DNA of 64,000 nt, taken from contig NZ_AUCP01000001.1 in assembly GCF_000429825.1 (NCBI RefSeq), positions 531,478 to 595,477 of the forward strand, given 5' to 3'. Below are positions 27,142 through 35,056 of this stretch, piece by piece; positions within the stretch are counted from its first letter, which is position 1; each line of letters opens with the position of its first letter. A program made the translations under genes and the position numbers. The notes beneath the pieces are model-generated. The model was not told the origin of the DNA and searched no databases. It was given only the letters and a program-made list of their open reading frames with translations. Source of the stretch: Cohnella thermotolerans DSM 17683. GTDB taxonomy: Bacteria > Bacillota > Bacilli > Paenibacillales > Paenibacillaceae.

Positions 27142-27714
27142 CTAACCGCCGATTTCCCGAATGACGGCTTCCGCCGTCTTGAGCAACGTTCTCCGCTCCT
27201 GCATGCTCCGGCTTCGGAGCGCGGCGTAAGCTTCTTCCTCACTCACGGAGTAGCGGTTCATAAGCAGCACCTTCGCCTTGTCGACGACTCTCCGCTCCTC
27301 CATCTTGCTCTTCAGCTTGCGCACATCCTCTTCCAGCGCGCGAAGTTTGCGCCTCTGCTCCAGTCCGATCTCCACGGTCATCAGCAAGCCGCCCTCGGTA
27401 AAAGGCTTCATCACATAACCGGAAGCCCCGGCTGCCGTCGCGCTTTCGCTCCATTCCCGGCGGTAATGGGACGTAAGCAGAATGATGACGGGATCGTACC
27501 ATTTGCGCAATTGACGCGCCGCCTTGAGGCCGTCGAGCTTCGGCATGTGAACGTCCAGGATGACCAGCTCGGGCCGATGCTCATATGCAAGCCTCACAGC
27601 CGCTTCGCCGTTGCCCGCTTCGAGCTTCGCCTCGTACCCGGCCTTCAGCAATATCTCCTTGACATCCAAGCGGGTGATCGGCTCGTCGTCGGCAATCATG
27701 ACCGTAACGCTCAT
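27142..27714 (-). CDS. eutV: response regulator with ANTAR RNA-binding domain
   Basis: 190-residue regulator. Receiver domain 1-120 with Asp9/Asp10, phospho-acceptor Asp54 (VILDVHMPK) and Lys around 103 (MKPFTEGG); a coiled segment (LRALEEDVRKLKSKM) leads to the ANTAR domain at about 130-185 (VDKAKVLLMNRYSVSEEEAYAALRSRSMQERR). Phosphorylated EutV dimers bind twin stem-loops in mRNA leaders and stop terminators forming. The gene overlaps eutW by 4 bases and is followed by just such a leader. Confidence 0.93.
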   Translation of the reverse strand: MSVTVMIADDEPITRLDVKEILLKAGYEAKLEAGNGEAAVRLAYEHRPELVILDVHMPKLDGLKAARQLRKWYDPVIILLTSHYRREWSESATAAGASGYVMKPFTEGGLLMTVEIGLEQRRKLRALEEDVRKLKSKMEERRVVDKAKVLLMNRYSVSEEEAYAALRSRSMQERRTLLKTAEAVIREIGG

Positions 27715-29171
27715 GATCCGTCCCGCCGATCCAGGGGGAACGCGACCCGCATCCGCAGCAGGCCCGGCCGGATGTCGTGGCGGAAGCGGCCGCCGAGCGT
27801 GTCCTCGGCGAGCATCACGATCAGCGTCAGCCCGAGCGCTTCCCGGTCCGCAGTCCCGGCTCCGCCGAACTCGCCGCCGGCTGTCCGACCGGCAGGACGG
27901 GGATTGCCGGCCGCTGCGGTTAAAGCTTTCTCCGCCCGCTCAAGCGCGGCAGCCGTCCTCTCCTCCCAGATCAGTTCGGCTTCTCCGCCGGCTTCCCGCA
28001 GCGTAACCGAAACGGCCCCGTTGCCGTCCCGATTCGCCCCGTGCTTGACGGCGTTCTGGAGAAGCTCGTTTAAGATCAGGGCAAGCGGAGCGAACTGTTC
28101 CGCGCTCATCTTGACCGGATTCGTATGCATGCTGAGAGCGAACGGCCGCTCCGGTCCGGCCAGGGAAGCCGTCACCTCGTCCGCCAGCTCCTTCAGCAAT
28201 CCGCCGGCTTCGACCGTTCCCGAGTCTTCCCGCGACAAGAAGCGGTGAATCCGGGCCACGCCTTCCACCCTGTGCAAGCTTTCCTCGAAGATCGCGGCGA
28301 CCGACGGGTCTCGCTGCCTGCGCTGCTGAAGCCTCAAGAGACTGACGATCGTCTGCATCTGATTTTCGACGCGATGCCGGATCTCCCGCAGAATGACGGA
28401 CTTGGCGCGAAGCTCCCGTTCCTTGTCCTTCATTTCCGTCCGGTCCCGAAGCAGCACGACTTTGCCGGCCAACCGGCCCTGGCGCTCGAGCGGCACAAGC
28501 CTTCGGGTGTAAATCCGGCCGCCGATCCGCAATTCGTCCTCCGGCGTGCCGGCGTTGGCCACCACCGCACCGCCGCTGTTCAGAAGCTCCCGGCCCCGCT
28601 TGTTGGCGTAACGGACCTCGCCGACGTTGTCCACGAGCACGATCGCTTCTTCGAACAGATCCGGAATGCCGCTGCGGGTCAGCGATTCCTCGAGCATCAC
28701 TTCGACGAGATAAGCGTTGGACTGCTCCAACGACTCGATGCAGCGCTCCCGCTCCAACTCGTCCGTAATGTCCTGCTCGTGAATGAACACAGCGATGGTG
28801 CCGCCGGCAGCGCCCCGGATCGGAACGACCCGCTGACGGATGGGGACGTCCTCCTGCGACAAGCCCCGGGCGTCCGTCACCGGCCTTCCGGTCCGAAATG
28901 CCTCGAACACTCCGGGCTCTTTGCCCGGCAGGGCAAGCTCGCCGACAACATCCCTCCTGTACAGCGACGGAGTCCAGGAAGACTTGCCGTGAGCGACCAC
29001 AATGGCCACGTCCCCGTCCTTGCCGAGACAGTCGATGAACACGTCCCCTTGCGATAAGTCCGCCATGACATTCAATTGCGAGGCGAGATCGGCTACAACC
29101 GCAATATCGTCCTGCGACAAATTCGTGAACCGCTCGCAAAGCGTCCACACGACAGACTGATTCGCGTTCAT
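27711..29171 (-). CDS. eutW: ethanolamine-responsive sensor histidine kinase
   Basis: 486-residue cytoplasmic kinase without membrane helices. An N-terminal H_kinase_N-like sensory region (about 1-140), a PAS-like region (about 155-250, LFEEAIVLVDNVGEVRYANKRG), a HisKA_2 dimerisation domain with phospho-His266 in REIRHRVENQMQ, and a HATPase domain (LNELLQNAVKHGA). This matches EutW, which senses ethanolamine and phosphorylates EutV. ATG 29171 has GGGCGGAG upstream; the open frame to 29288 crosses the promoter and is rejected. First gene of the eut transcript. Confidence 0.9.
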   Translation of the reverse strand: MNANQSVVWTLCERFTNLSQDDIAVVADLASQLNVMADLSQGDVFIDCLGKDGDVAIVVAHGKSSWTPSLYRRDVVGELALPGKEPGVFEAFRTGRPVTDARGLSQEDVPIRQRVVPIRGAAGGTIAVFIHEQDITDELERERCIESLEQSNAYLVEVMLEESLTRSGIPDLFEEAIVLVDNVGEVRYANKRGRELLNSGGAVVANAGTPEDELRIGGRIYTRRLVPLERQGRLAGKVVLLRDRTEMKDKERELRAKSVILREIRHRVENQMQTIVSLLRLQQRRQRDPSVAAIFEESLHRVEGVARIHRFLSREDSGTVEAGGLLKELADEVTASLAGPERPFALSMHTNPVKMSAEQFAPLALILNELLQNAVKHGANRDGNGAVSVTLREAGGEAELIWEERTAAALERAEKALTAAAGNPRPAGRTAGGEFGGAGTADREALGLTLIVMLAEDTLGGRFRHDIRPGLLRMRVAFPLDRRDGS

Positions 29172-29228
29172 ACAGCTCCGCCCTTGGTTTATGTTAGGAT
29201 TTATGACTTGTAAAATTAATTGTTTTAA

Positions 29229-29258
29229 ATTATAAGACGAGACCTTTAAATATGTCAA
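29229..29258 (-). promoter_or_regulatory. sigma-A promoter of eut operon
   Basis: Minus strand TTGACA (29258-29253), 18-base spacer, TATAAT (29234-29229): both hexamers match consensus, in an AT-rich island. It transcribes eutW-eutV, with eutABC-eat downstream of the leader terminator. Confidence 0.85.
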
Positions 29259-29391
29259 TATAATTAACACAAACAATCCGTTTAGCAAACGCTGGAGAAT
29301 AGAGCATGACCGAGAAAAGCGTCTTCGGCGTCTCTGGAGGGCGAAGAAACTTTACGGAGACGATTCGGACCGGAATAAACGCGAAACTTAT

Positions 29392-29424
29392 AAAAAAACC
29401 GCCTGGGATTCGTTCCCTGACGGT
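29392..29424 (-). terminator. terminator of cyclohexyl-type operon
   Basis: Minus strand ACCGTCAGGG-loop-CCCAGGCGGT then seven T; 32 bases after the SDR stop. Confidence 0.8.
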
Positions 29425-29455
29425 TTTCTATCCATGCTCGCCTAGCGGACCGGTC

Positions 29456-30238
29456 TTATCGGCCGTCCGGACCGTACGAGATGAGCGTCAAGCCGCCGTC
29501 CACGCCGATGACCTGACCGGTGATGAAGCTGGCCGCGTCGCTGGCCAAGAACAGCGCCAGCCCCGCAACGTCCTCGGGCTGGGTCAGCCGCTTGATCGGC
29601 GTGCGGGAGATGACGTTCGCCTTGAACGTCTCGAATTCGTCCTTCGCGTAGAAGCGGACCGAATCCGTCTCGACAACGCCGGGGGAAATCGTATTGCACG
29701 TAATGCCATTAGGGCCGAACTCCGCCGCCATATAGCGCGTCAGCGATTCGAGCGCCGCTTTGGCGGACCCGATATTGGCGTACCGGGGAAGCGTGAAGCG
29801 GCTGCCCAGGCTGGATACGGTAATAATGCGCCCGTTCCTGCCTTCCATGAGCGGCACCGCACGTTGAACGGCGTGCAGCACGCTGTTGATGACGACTTCG
29901 TACGTCCGGCCGATATGGTGAGCCTTCGTCTCCATAATCGGCTTGAACGCCGTCGCGGCCGCATTGGCCATGAACACGTCCAGCGCACCCCATTCCTTCT
30001 CGACCGTGTCGAACATCACGTCGATCTCTTCCGGGGATTCCAGTTCGGCCCGGCAGACGAGCGCCTGAACGCCCAGCTTGCGCACTTCCTCGGCCGTCTC
30101 GAACGCGGCGCTCTCGTCCCGGCGGTAATGAATGACGACGTCCGCGCCTTCCCTCGCGAACGCCAAAGCCGTGGCGCGGCCGATGCCGCGCGAGCTGCCG
30201 GTGATCAGTACTTTTTTATCTTTGAACGATTGAGACAA
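29456..30238 (-). CDS. SDR enoyl reductase (FabL/ChcA-like)
   Basis: 260-residue short-chain dehydrogenase. Nucleotide motif TGSSRGIG (residues 13-20); the catalytic tyrosine and lysine are Tyr153 and Lys160 with six residues between (YANIGSAK), the Y-X6-K spacing of enoyl reductases such as FabL rather than the Y-X3-K of ketoreductases. It would reduce a 2-enoyl thioester with NAD(P)H. In this operon it is best read as a cyclohexenylcarbonyl-CoA reductase (ChcA-like) or as an AnsK-like step; a general FabL role is the alternative. Last gene of the operon, 32 bases after the dienoyl reductase. Confidence 0.8.
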   Translation of the reverse strand: MSQSFKDKKVLITGSSRGIGRATALAFAREGADVVIHYRRDESAAFETAEEVRKLGVQALVCRAELESPEEIDVMFDTVEKEWGALDVFMANAAATAFKPIMETKAHHIGRTYEVVINSVLHAVQRAVPLMEGRNGRIITVSSLGSRFTLPRYANIGSAKAALESLTRYMAAEFGPNGITCNTISPGVVETDSVRFYAKDEFETFKANVISRTPIKRLTQPEDVAGLALFLASDAASFITGQVIGVDGGLTLISYGPDGR

Positions 30239-30270
30239 ATTAGATCATCCTTTCGCCAGTCATGCAATTG

Positions 30271-32253
30271 TCAAATTCGGGCGGCAACCTCGTGCGCTTG
30301 GCGAATCGCCCTCGCGGCGTTCAATTCCGCCGCTTCGCTCGCGCCGCCGACCGTATCGAAGCGGATGCGCTCCCTCAGCGCATCCGCCAAGTCCGTTCTC
30401 GATCGCTGTCCCGTGCAGAGCACGACCTGGTCGGCTTCCAGCAGCCGCTTGTCCGCATCGCTCTCCACCCAGACGCCTTCGGCGGTGATCGCCTGAACGC
30501 GATAGCCTTTCAGAATTTGAACCCCTCGGCGCTTCAGCTCGCCCAGCAGCACCCACCGCGAAGTGGGGCCGACGCCCTTGGCGACCCGCTCCGAACGGGA
30601 GACGAGCGTAATCCGAACGGCAGACGGCCGCTCGGCCGGGCTTCCCCGTTCTTCGAAGAACTCCCGCACGTCGGGCCGGAGCTTCAGCGATTCGGCGATA
30701 TAATGGGCCACGTCGCAGCCGATGCCGCCGCCGCCGACGATGACGATATTCGTTCCGAACGGACGGGCGCCGGATAAAAGATCGGCATAAGTGCACACAT
30801 GCGGCAAATCGGCGCCTTCGAGCGCATCGGCGACATAAGGCTGCACGCCGGTCGCCATCACGACCCGGTCGAACTTCCGCAGCTCGTCCTCGCCGGGCGA
30901 GGCGTTCAACCGGACGGTCACGCCGAGCCGCTGCAGCGATACCTGAAAATATCGGATCGTCTCGCTGAACACTTCCTTGCCGGGAATGCGCGAGGCGAGC
31001 CCGAACTGCCCGCCCAGCCGCCCCTCGGCTTCGAACAGCGTCACGCGGTGGCCGCGCTCCGCCGCCGTCTTGGCCGCCTGGAGCCCGGCGACGCCGCCGC
31101 CCACGACGGCGACGTCGAGCGGCTCGTCCGCCGGCCGGACGGGCTGCGATTCGTTGCCCGCGCGCGGATTGACCAGGCAGCCAACGGGCTTCGGAGGATG
31201 GCCCATCGAATGGTCCAGGCAGACTTGATTGCATGAGACGCACACGTTCAAGCCTTCCCGGTCGCCTTCGGCAATCTTGTTCGCGAACGAAGGATCGGCG
31301 AGCCACGGCCTGGCCGGGGCTATAAAGTCCATATCCCCCCGGGCGAGCAGCCGCTCTGCAACCTCGGGCGTATGGATTCGGTTCGCGCCGATGATGGGGA
31401 TGGAGACGACTTCTCTGACCGCCGCGGCGATATGGGCGAACGCGCCCGACGGCACGATCGCGCCTACGGTCGGAATGGACGACTCGTGCCACCCGATCCC
31501 GACGTTCAGCGCGTCGACGCCGCTTCGCTCCAGCCTGTGAGCCAGCTCCAGCGTCTCTTCCCGGGTCGTGCTCCCTTCCATGCAATCGTCTCCGGACATC
31601 CGGAACACGATGGGAAAATCGGCTCCGACCCGTTCGCGGATGCATGCGACGACCTCCAGCGGCAGCCTCATCCGCGCCTTAGGATCGCCGCCGTATTCGT
31701 CGGTGCGCCGGTTCGTCAGCGGCGAGACGAATTCGTTCAGCAAGTAGCCCTCGGAGCCCATAATCTCGATGGCGTCAAAGCCCGCGGAGGCGGCGAACGC
31801 CGCTCCGTCCGCGAACGCCTCCTTCACCCGGGCGATGTCGGCGAGCGACATCTCCTCCGGCGTCTCCTTCGTCAGCCTGGAAGCGATCGGACTCGGCGCC
31901 AGCGGCGCGAGCCCCGTCTCCTTGCTGCTGGCATACCGCCCCCGGTGGGTCAGTTGAAGCGCCAGCCTGCCTCCGGCGCTGCGAACGGCGCCGGCCAGCT
32001 CCGCAAGCTGCTCGCGGTGGTCCGGTTCGGTCAGGCAAAACATGCCGTGGCCTCCCCCTTCGGGAAGAACGGCGACGTTGCCGGTAACGATCAGCGCCGC
32101 CCCCCCGCGCACCCGCTCTTCGTAGAACGCCTTAAGCTGCGGGAGCGACTCGCGCCGGCCTTCGATGCCCAGATGCATCGCGCCCATCAGAATGCGGTGC
32201 TTGAGCTCGAGCGTTCCGATTCGCCCCGGGCGAAGCAATAAACGGTGCCGCAT
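30271..32253 (-). CDS. 2,4-dienoyl-CoA reductase, old yellow enzyme type (AnsM-like)
   Basis: 660-residue FadH-type flavoprotein. An FMN TIM-barrel (about 1-335) with LTHRGRYA and DAIEIMGSEGYLLNEFVSP; a 4Fe-4S cluster site Cys338, Cys341, Cys345, Cys359; then an FAD/NAD domain with VAVVGGGVAGLQAAKTAAERG near residue 387 and a second GGGGIGCD. Such enzymes reduce conjugated dienoyl-CoA. The usual OYE proton-donor tyrosine region is altered to SEGYLLN, which keeps Tyr. With the acyl-CoA dehydrogenase, ligase and SDR it resembles AnsM of the cyclohexanecarboxyl-CoA pathway. Confidence 0.88.
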   Translation of the reverse strand: MRHRLLLRPGRIGTLELKHRILMGAMHLGIEGRRESLPQLKAFYEERVRGGAALIVTGNVAVLPEGGGHGMFCLTEPDHREQLAELAGAVRSAGGRLALQLTHRGRYASSKETGLAPLAPSPIASRLTKETPEEMSLADIARVKEAFADGAAFAASAGFDAIEIMGSEGYLLNEFVSPLTNRRTDEYGGDPKARMRLPLEVVACIRERVGADFPIVFRMSGDDCMEGSTTREETLELAHRLERSGVDALNVGIGWHESSIPTVGAIVPSGAFAHIAAAVREVVSIPIIGANRIHTPEVAERLLARGDMDFIAPARPWLADPSFANKIAEGDREGLNVCVSCNQVCLDHSMGHPPKPVGCLVNPRAGNESQPVRPADEPLDVAVVGGGVAGLQAAKTAAERGHRVTLFEAEGRLGGQFGLASRIPGKEVFSETIRYFQVSLQRLGVTVRLNASPGEDELRKFDRVVMATGVQPYVADALEGADLPHVCTYADLLSGARPFGTNIVIVGGGGIGCDVAHYIAESLKLRPDVREFFEERGSPAERPSAVRITLVSRSERVAKGVGPTSRWVLLGELKRRGVQILKGYRVQAITAEGVWVESDADKRLLEADQVVLCTGQRSRTDLADALRERIRFDTVGGASEAAELNAARAIRQAHEVAARI

Positions 32254-32259
32254 CCTCCG

Positions 32260-33393
32260 TCACTCTCCCGCCAATATGTGCTTGGCGATCACCGCTTTTT
32301 GAATTTCGGCCGTGCCTTCCTCGAATTTTTGCGCGCGGGCGTCGCGGTAGATCCGTTCGATCTCATAGCCTTTGAAATAGCCGATGCCGCCCCAAATTTG
32401 CTGCGCTTTATCCGTTACCCGCTGCAGCATCTCGAGAGCGTACAGCTTCGCCATCGAAGCCGGCGGAGGCGTCAGAGCGCCTTCGTCCTTCAGGCGTCCG
32501 GCGTACAAGACAAGCTGGCGGGCCGCTTCGATGTCGGTCGCCATCTCGGCGATCCACGTTTGCACCACTTGGCGCTGGCTCAGCGGTTTGCCGAACGTCA
32601 CCCGCTCGCGGGACCGCTCGACGGCCAGATCGAACGCGCGCTGCGCCAGGCCGACGCACGTCATGCCGACGCATACCCGGCTCGGATCGAGAAATCCGTT
32701 CAGCGCTCCGGCCAGACCTTGTCCCACTTCGCCGAGCAGATGGTCCGCCGGCACTCGGGCGTCCTTCAGCACGATATGGGCGTGTCCCGTCCCCGTCAGC
32801 CCGAGCGTCGGCGGCATGACGTTGATCTGCACGCCTTCGGCCTTGCGCGGAACGAGCAGCGCAAGCGTGCCTTCGTAGCCCTTCGTGCCTTCCATCCGCG
32901 CATACAGCATCAAATAATCCGCGGTATCGCCGAACGTGATAAGCCACTTCTCCCCGTTCAGGACGAATTCGTCGCCTTCCTTGCGCGCGGACGTCTTAAT
33001 GTCGGCTCCCGATCCGGCGTCCGGTTCCGTTAGCGCGAAAGCGGCCGTAATCTCGCCGCGGACGATCGGCTTCACGAACCGTTCTCTCTGCTCTTCGTTG
33101 GCCAGGAAATCGATCGGCCGCCAGATGCCGTTCATGACGTGCACGATCATCCGAATCGAGCCGTGCGATTGGGAGAACAATTCGAGCAGCTGCAAATATT
33201 GAGTGAAGCTCAGGCCGTAACCGCCGTATTCCGTCGGCGCGGCAAGGCGAAGATAGCCGCGTTCCCGCAGCTCCTGCCACACGTCCGGACCGCACTCGCC
33301 CGTCTCTTCGATGCGCTCGGACCATTCTCTCAACCGGCCGTTCACGTAGGCGGTCACTTCATCTTTCAATTTCCGAAAGTCTGTGTCGTTCAT
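32260..33393 (-). CDS. acyl-CoA dehydrogenase (AnsL-like)
   Basis: 377-residue FAD enzyme with the family layout: N-terminal helical domain, FAD-contact FALTEPDAGSGAD at 119-131, and C-terminal QIWGGIGYFKGYEIERIYRDAR at 332-353. The catalytic base is expected at Glu358 or Glu359 (KFEEGTAEIQ). In the operon it would introduce a double bond into a ring acyl-CoA, or act in reverse as a reductase. ATG 33393 has GGGAGA upstream. It is 48 bases after the ligase gene and 6 bases before the dienoyl reductase. Confidence 0.88.
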   Translation of the reverse strand: MNDTDFRKLKDEVTAYVNGRLREWSERIEETGECGPDVWQELRERGYLRLAAPTEYGGYGLSFTQYLQLLELFSQSHGSIRMIVHVMNGIWRPIDFLANEEQRERFVKPIVRGEITAAFALTEPDAGSGADIKTSARKEGDEFVLNGEKWLITFGDTADYLMLYARMEGTKGYEGTLALLVPRKAEGVQINVMPPTLGLTGTGHAHIVLKDARVPADHLLGEVGQGLAGALNGFLDPSRVCVGMTCVGLAQRAFDLAVERSRERVTFGKPLSQRQVVQTWIAEMATDIEAARQLVLYAGRLKDEGALTPPPASMAKLYALEMLQRVTDKAQQIWGGIGYFKGYEIERIYRDARAQKFEEGTAEIQKAVIAKHILAGE

Positions 33394-33441
33394 CCCGGAA
33401 TCTCCCTCTCGCATGAATTGAACGAAGCTTGTCCGCTACCC

Positions 33442-35040
33442 TTACCGGGATTCGGACTTGAGCTTGTCCGCAATCATTTGCCGCAGCACGTATTTCTGGA
33501 TTTTGCCCGTCGTCGTGCGCGGCATTTCCCCGATAATCTCCAGCCGTTCCGGCCAATAAATTTTCGTCACGCCTTGCGCCTTCAAATAGTCGGTCACGTC
33601 CTCCAGACGAAGCGAATCGCCTTCGTTGATCAACGTGACATAGGCGCATATGCGCTCGTTCAAGCGCGGATCGGGCATGCCGACGACGGCAACGTCCTTG
33701 ATCGGCTCGAACTGGTAAAGAAGGTTCTCGATCTCGGCTACCGGAATTTTCACTCCGCCGCGGTTGATGACGTCCTTGATCCGACCCGTGAGCCGCACGT
33801 TGCCCTGCTCGTCGATGACCGCCAGATCGCCGGTATTGAAGAAGCCGTCGGCATCGACCGCCGCCTCGTACCATTCCGGATGGTCCAAGTAAGCCGTGAA
33901 CATCGCGGGCGTCTTCACTTTGAAGATGCCTTCCTGTCCGGGCGGCAGCGTCCGGCCGTCTTCGTCCGTCACCTTCATCTCGCGTCCCGCGATCACTTGT
34001 CCGTCGGAATTCCAGGAGGCGTCCGTATAATTCCGCACGGACCCGACGCTGATCATGCACGTCTCGGTCGAGCCCCAGCCCCCCGCGACTTTGCAGGACA
34101 GCCTCTCCTTCGCTTCCTGCGCCAGCTTGCGCGGCACCGGAGCGCCCGTCGCGATGAAAATGCGAAGCCCCTTGACCGGCTTCTCCTCGCGGGTCAAATC
34201 CGCCAGGAACGGCATCGCCGCCTGCACGAACGTCGCGCCGTGCTCCTCGATGGCGACGCGCGCCGTCTTGACGTCCCAATGCGCCTGGCAAACTTGCTTC
34301 GCTCCGAGATAGAGGGCAAGCGACATGCCGTAGAGAAATCCGGTCTGGTGCGCCATCGGCGACGGAATCCAGATCGTGTCTTCGTTCGTCAGGCCGAGCC
34401 CGTGGGCATGCGCGGAACAGCCGTGCGCCAGCGTGCCGTGCGTGTGGACGACCCCTTTGGGCTCGCCCGTCGTGCCCGAGGTGAACAGAAGCTGGGCCGG
34501 AGCGTCCGCATCCGGGCGCCGCTTCCGAATGGCGTCGAGATCCGGCTCTTCGGCGGCCAATCCGCCCAGGCAGCCCTTCAAGTCTCTAGGATCTCTCGAT
34601 TCGATCTGGATGAGCGTCCGCAGTCCGGGCAATTCGGAACGAACGCTCTCGATCAAAGGCCGGTAGCGGAAATTGCGGTATTCGGTCGGAATGATGAGCA
34701 GCTTGCTTCGGGACCTGTTCATAATGAACGGAATTTCTCTCTCTCTTAAAGCGGGGAGCATCGGACAGGCCACGGCGCCGATCTTCCAGATGGCCAGCGT
34801 CAGCGCGACGAACTCCCAGCCGTTCGGCAGCAGGTAGGCGACGTTCTCTCCCTTTTCCACGCCCAGATCGATGAGCCCTTGCGCCGCCCGGTTCGCCAGC
34901 TCGTTCAGCTCGCCGAACGTAAGCGCGTAAGAGGCTGTCTCGCTAAGATCGACGACCGCGAGGCTGTTCGGATTCGCTTGATCGAACCGGCTCAAAAACA
35001 ACAAGTCGTTGATCGTGCTGTTCGCCGTATTTATGGACAT
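33442..35040 (-). CDS. AMP-forming acyl-CoA ligase (AnsJ-like)
   Basis: 532-residue ANL-superfamily enzyme activating a carboxylic acid as acyl-AMP then CoA thioester. P-loop LLFTSGTTGEPKGVVHTHG, aromatic motif GGWGSTET, ATP-ribose motif TGDLAVIDEQGNVRLTGRIKD and the catalytic lysine in TTTGKIQKY are all intact. It is closest in feel to cyclohexanecarboxylate-CoA and 2,3-dihydroxybenzoate-AMP ligases. Its position directly after the EPSPS-like gene (16 bases) suggests that a shikimate-derived acid is the substrate. ATG 35040 with AGAGGAG upstream. Confidence 0.88.
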   Translation of the reverse strand: MSINTANSTINDLLFLSRFDQANPNSLAVVDLSETASYALTFGELNELANRAAQGLIDLGVEKGENVAYLLPNGWEFVALTLAIWKIGAVACPMLPALREREIPFIMNRSRSKLLIIPTEYRNFRYRPLIESVRSELPGLRTLIQIESRDPRDLKGCLGGLAAEEPDLDAIRKRRPDADAPAQLLFTSGTTGEPKGVVHTHGTLAHGCSAHAHGLGLTNEDTIWIPSPMAHQTGFLYGMSLALYLGAKQVCQAHWDVKTARVAIEEHGATFVQAAMPFLADLTREEKPVKGLRIFIATGAPVPRKLAQEAKERLSCKVAGGWGSTETCMISVGSVRNYTDASWNSDGQVIAGREMKVTDEDGRTLPPGQEGIFKVKTPAMFTAYLDHPEWYEAAVDADGFFNTGDLAVIDEQGNVRLTGRIKDVINRGGVKIPVAEIENLLYQFEPIKDVAVVGMPDPRLNERICAYVTLINEGDSLRLEDVTDYLKAQGVTKIYWPERLEIIGEMPRTTTGKIQKYVLRQMIADKLKSESR

Positions 35041-35056
35041 AGAGTCGTCTCCTCTT

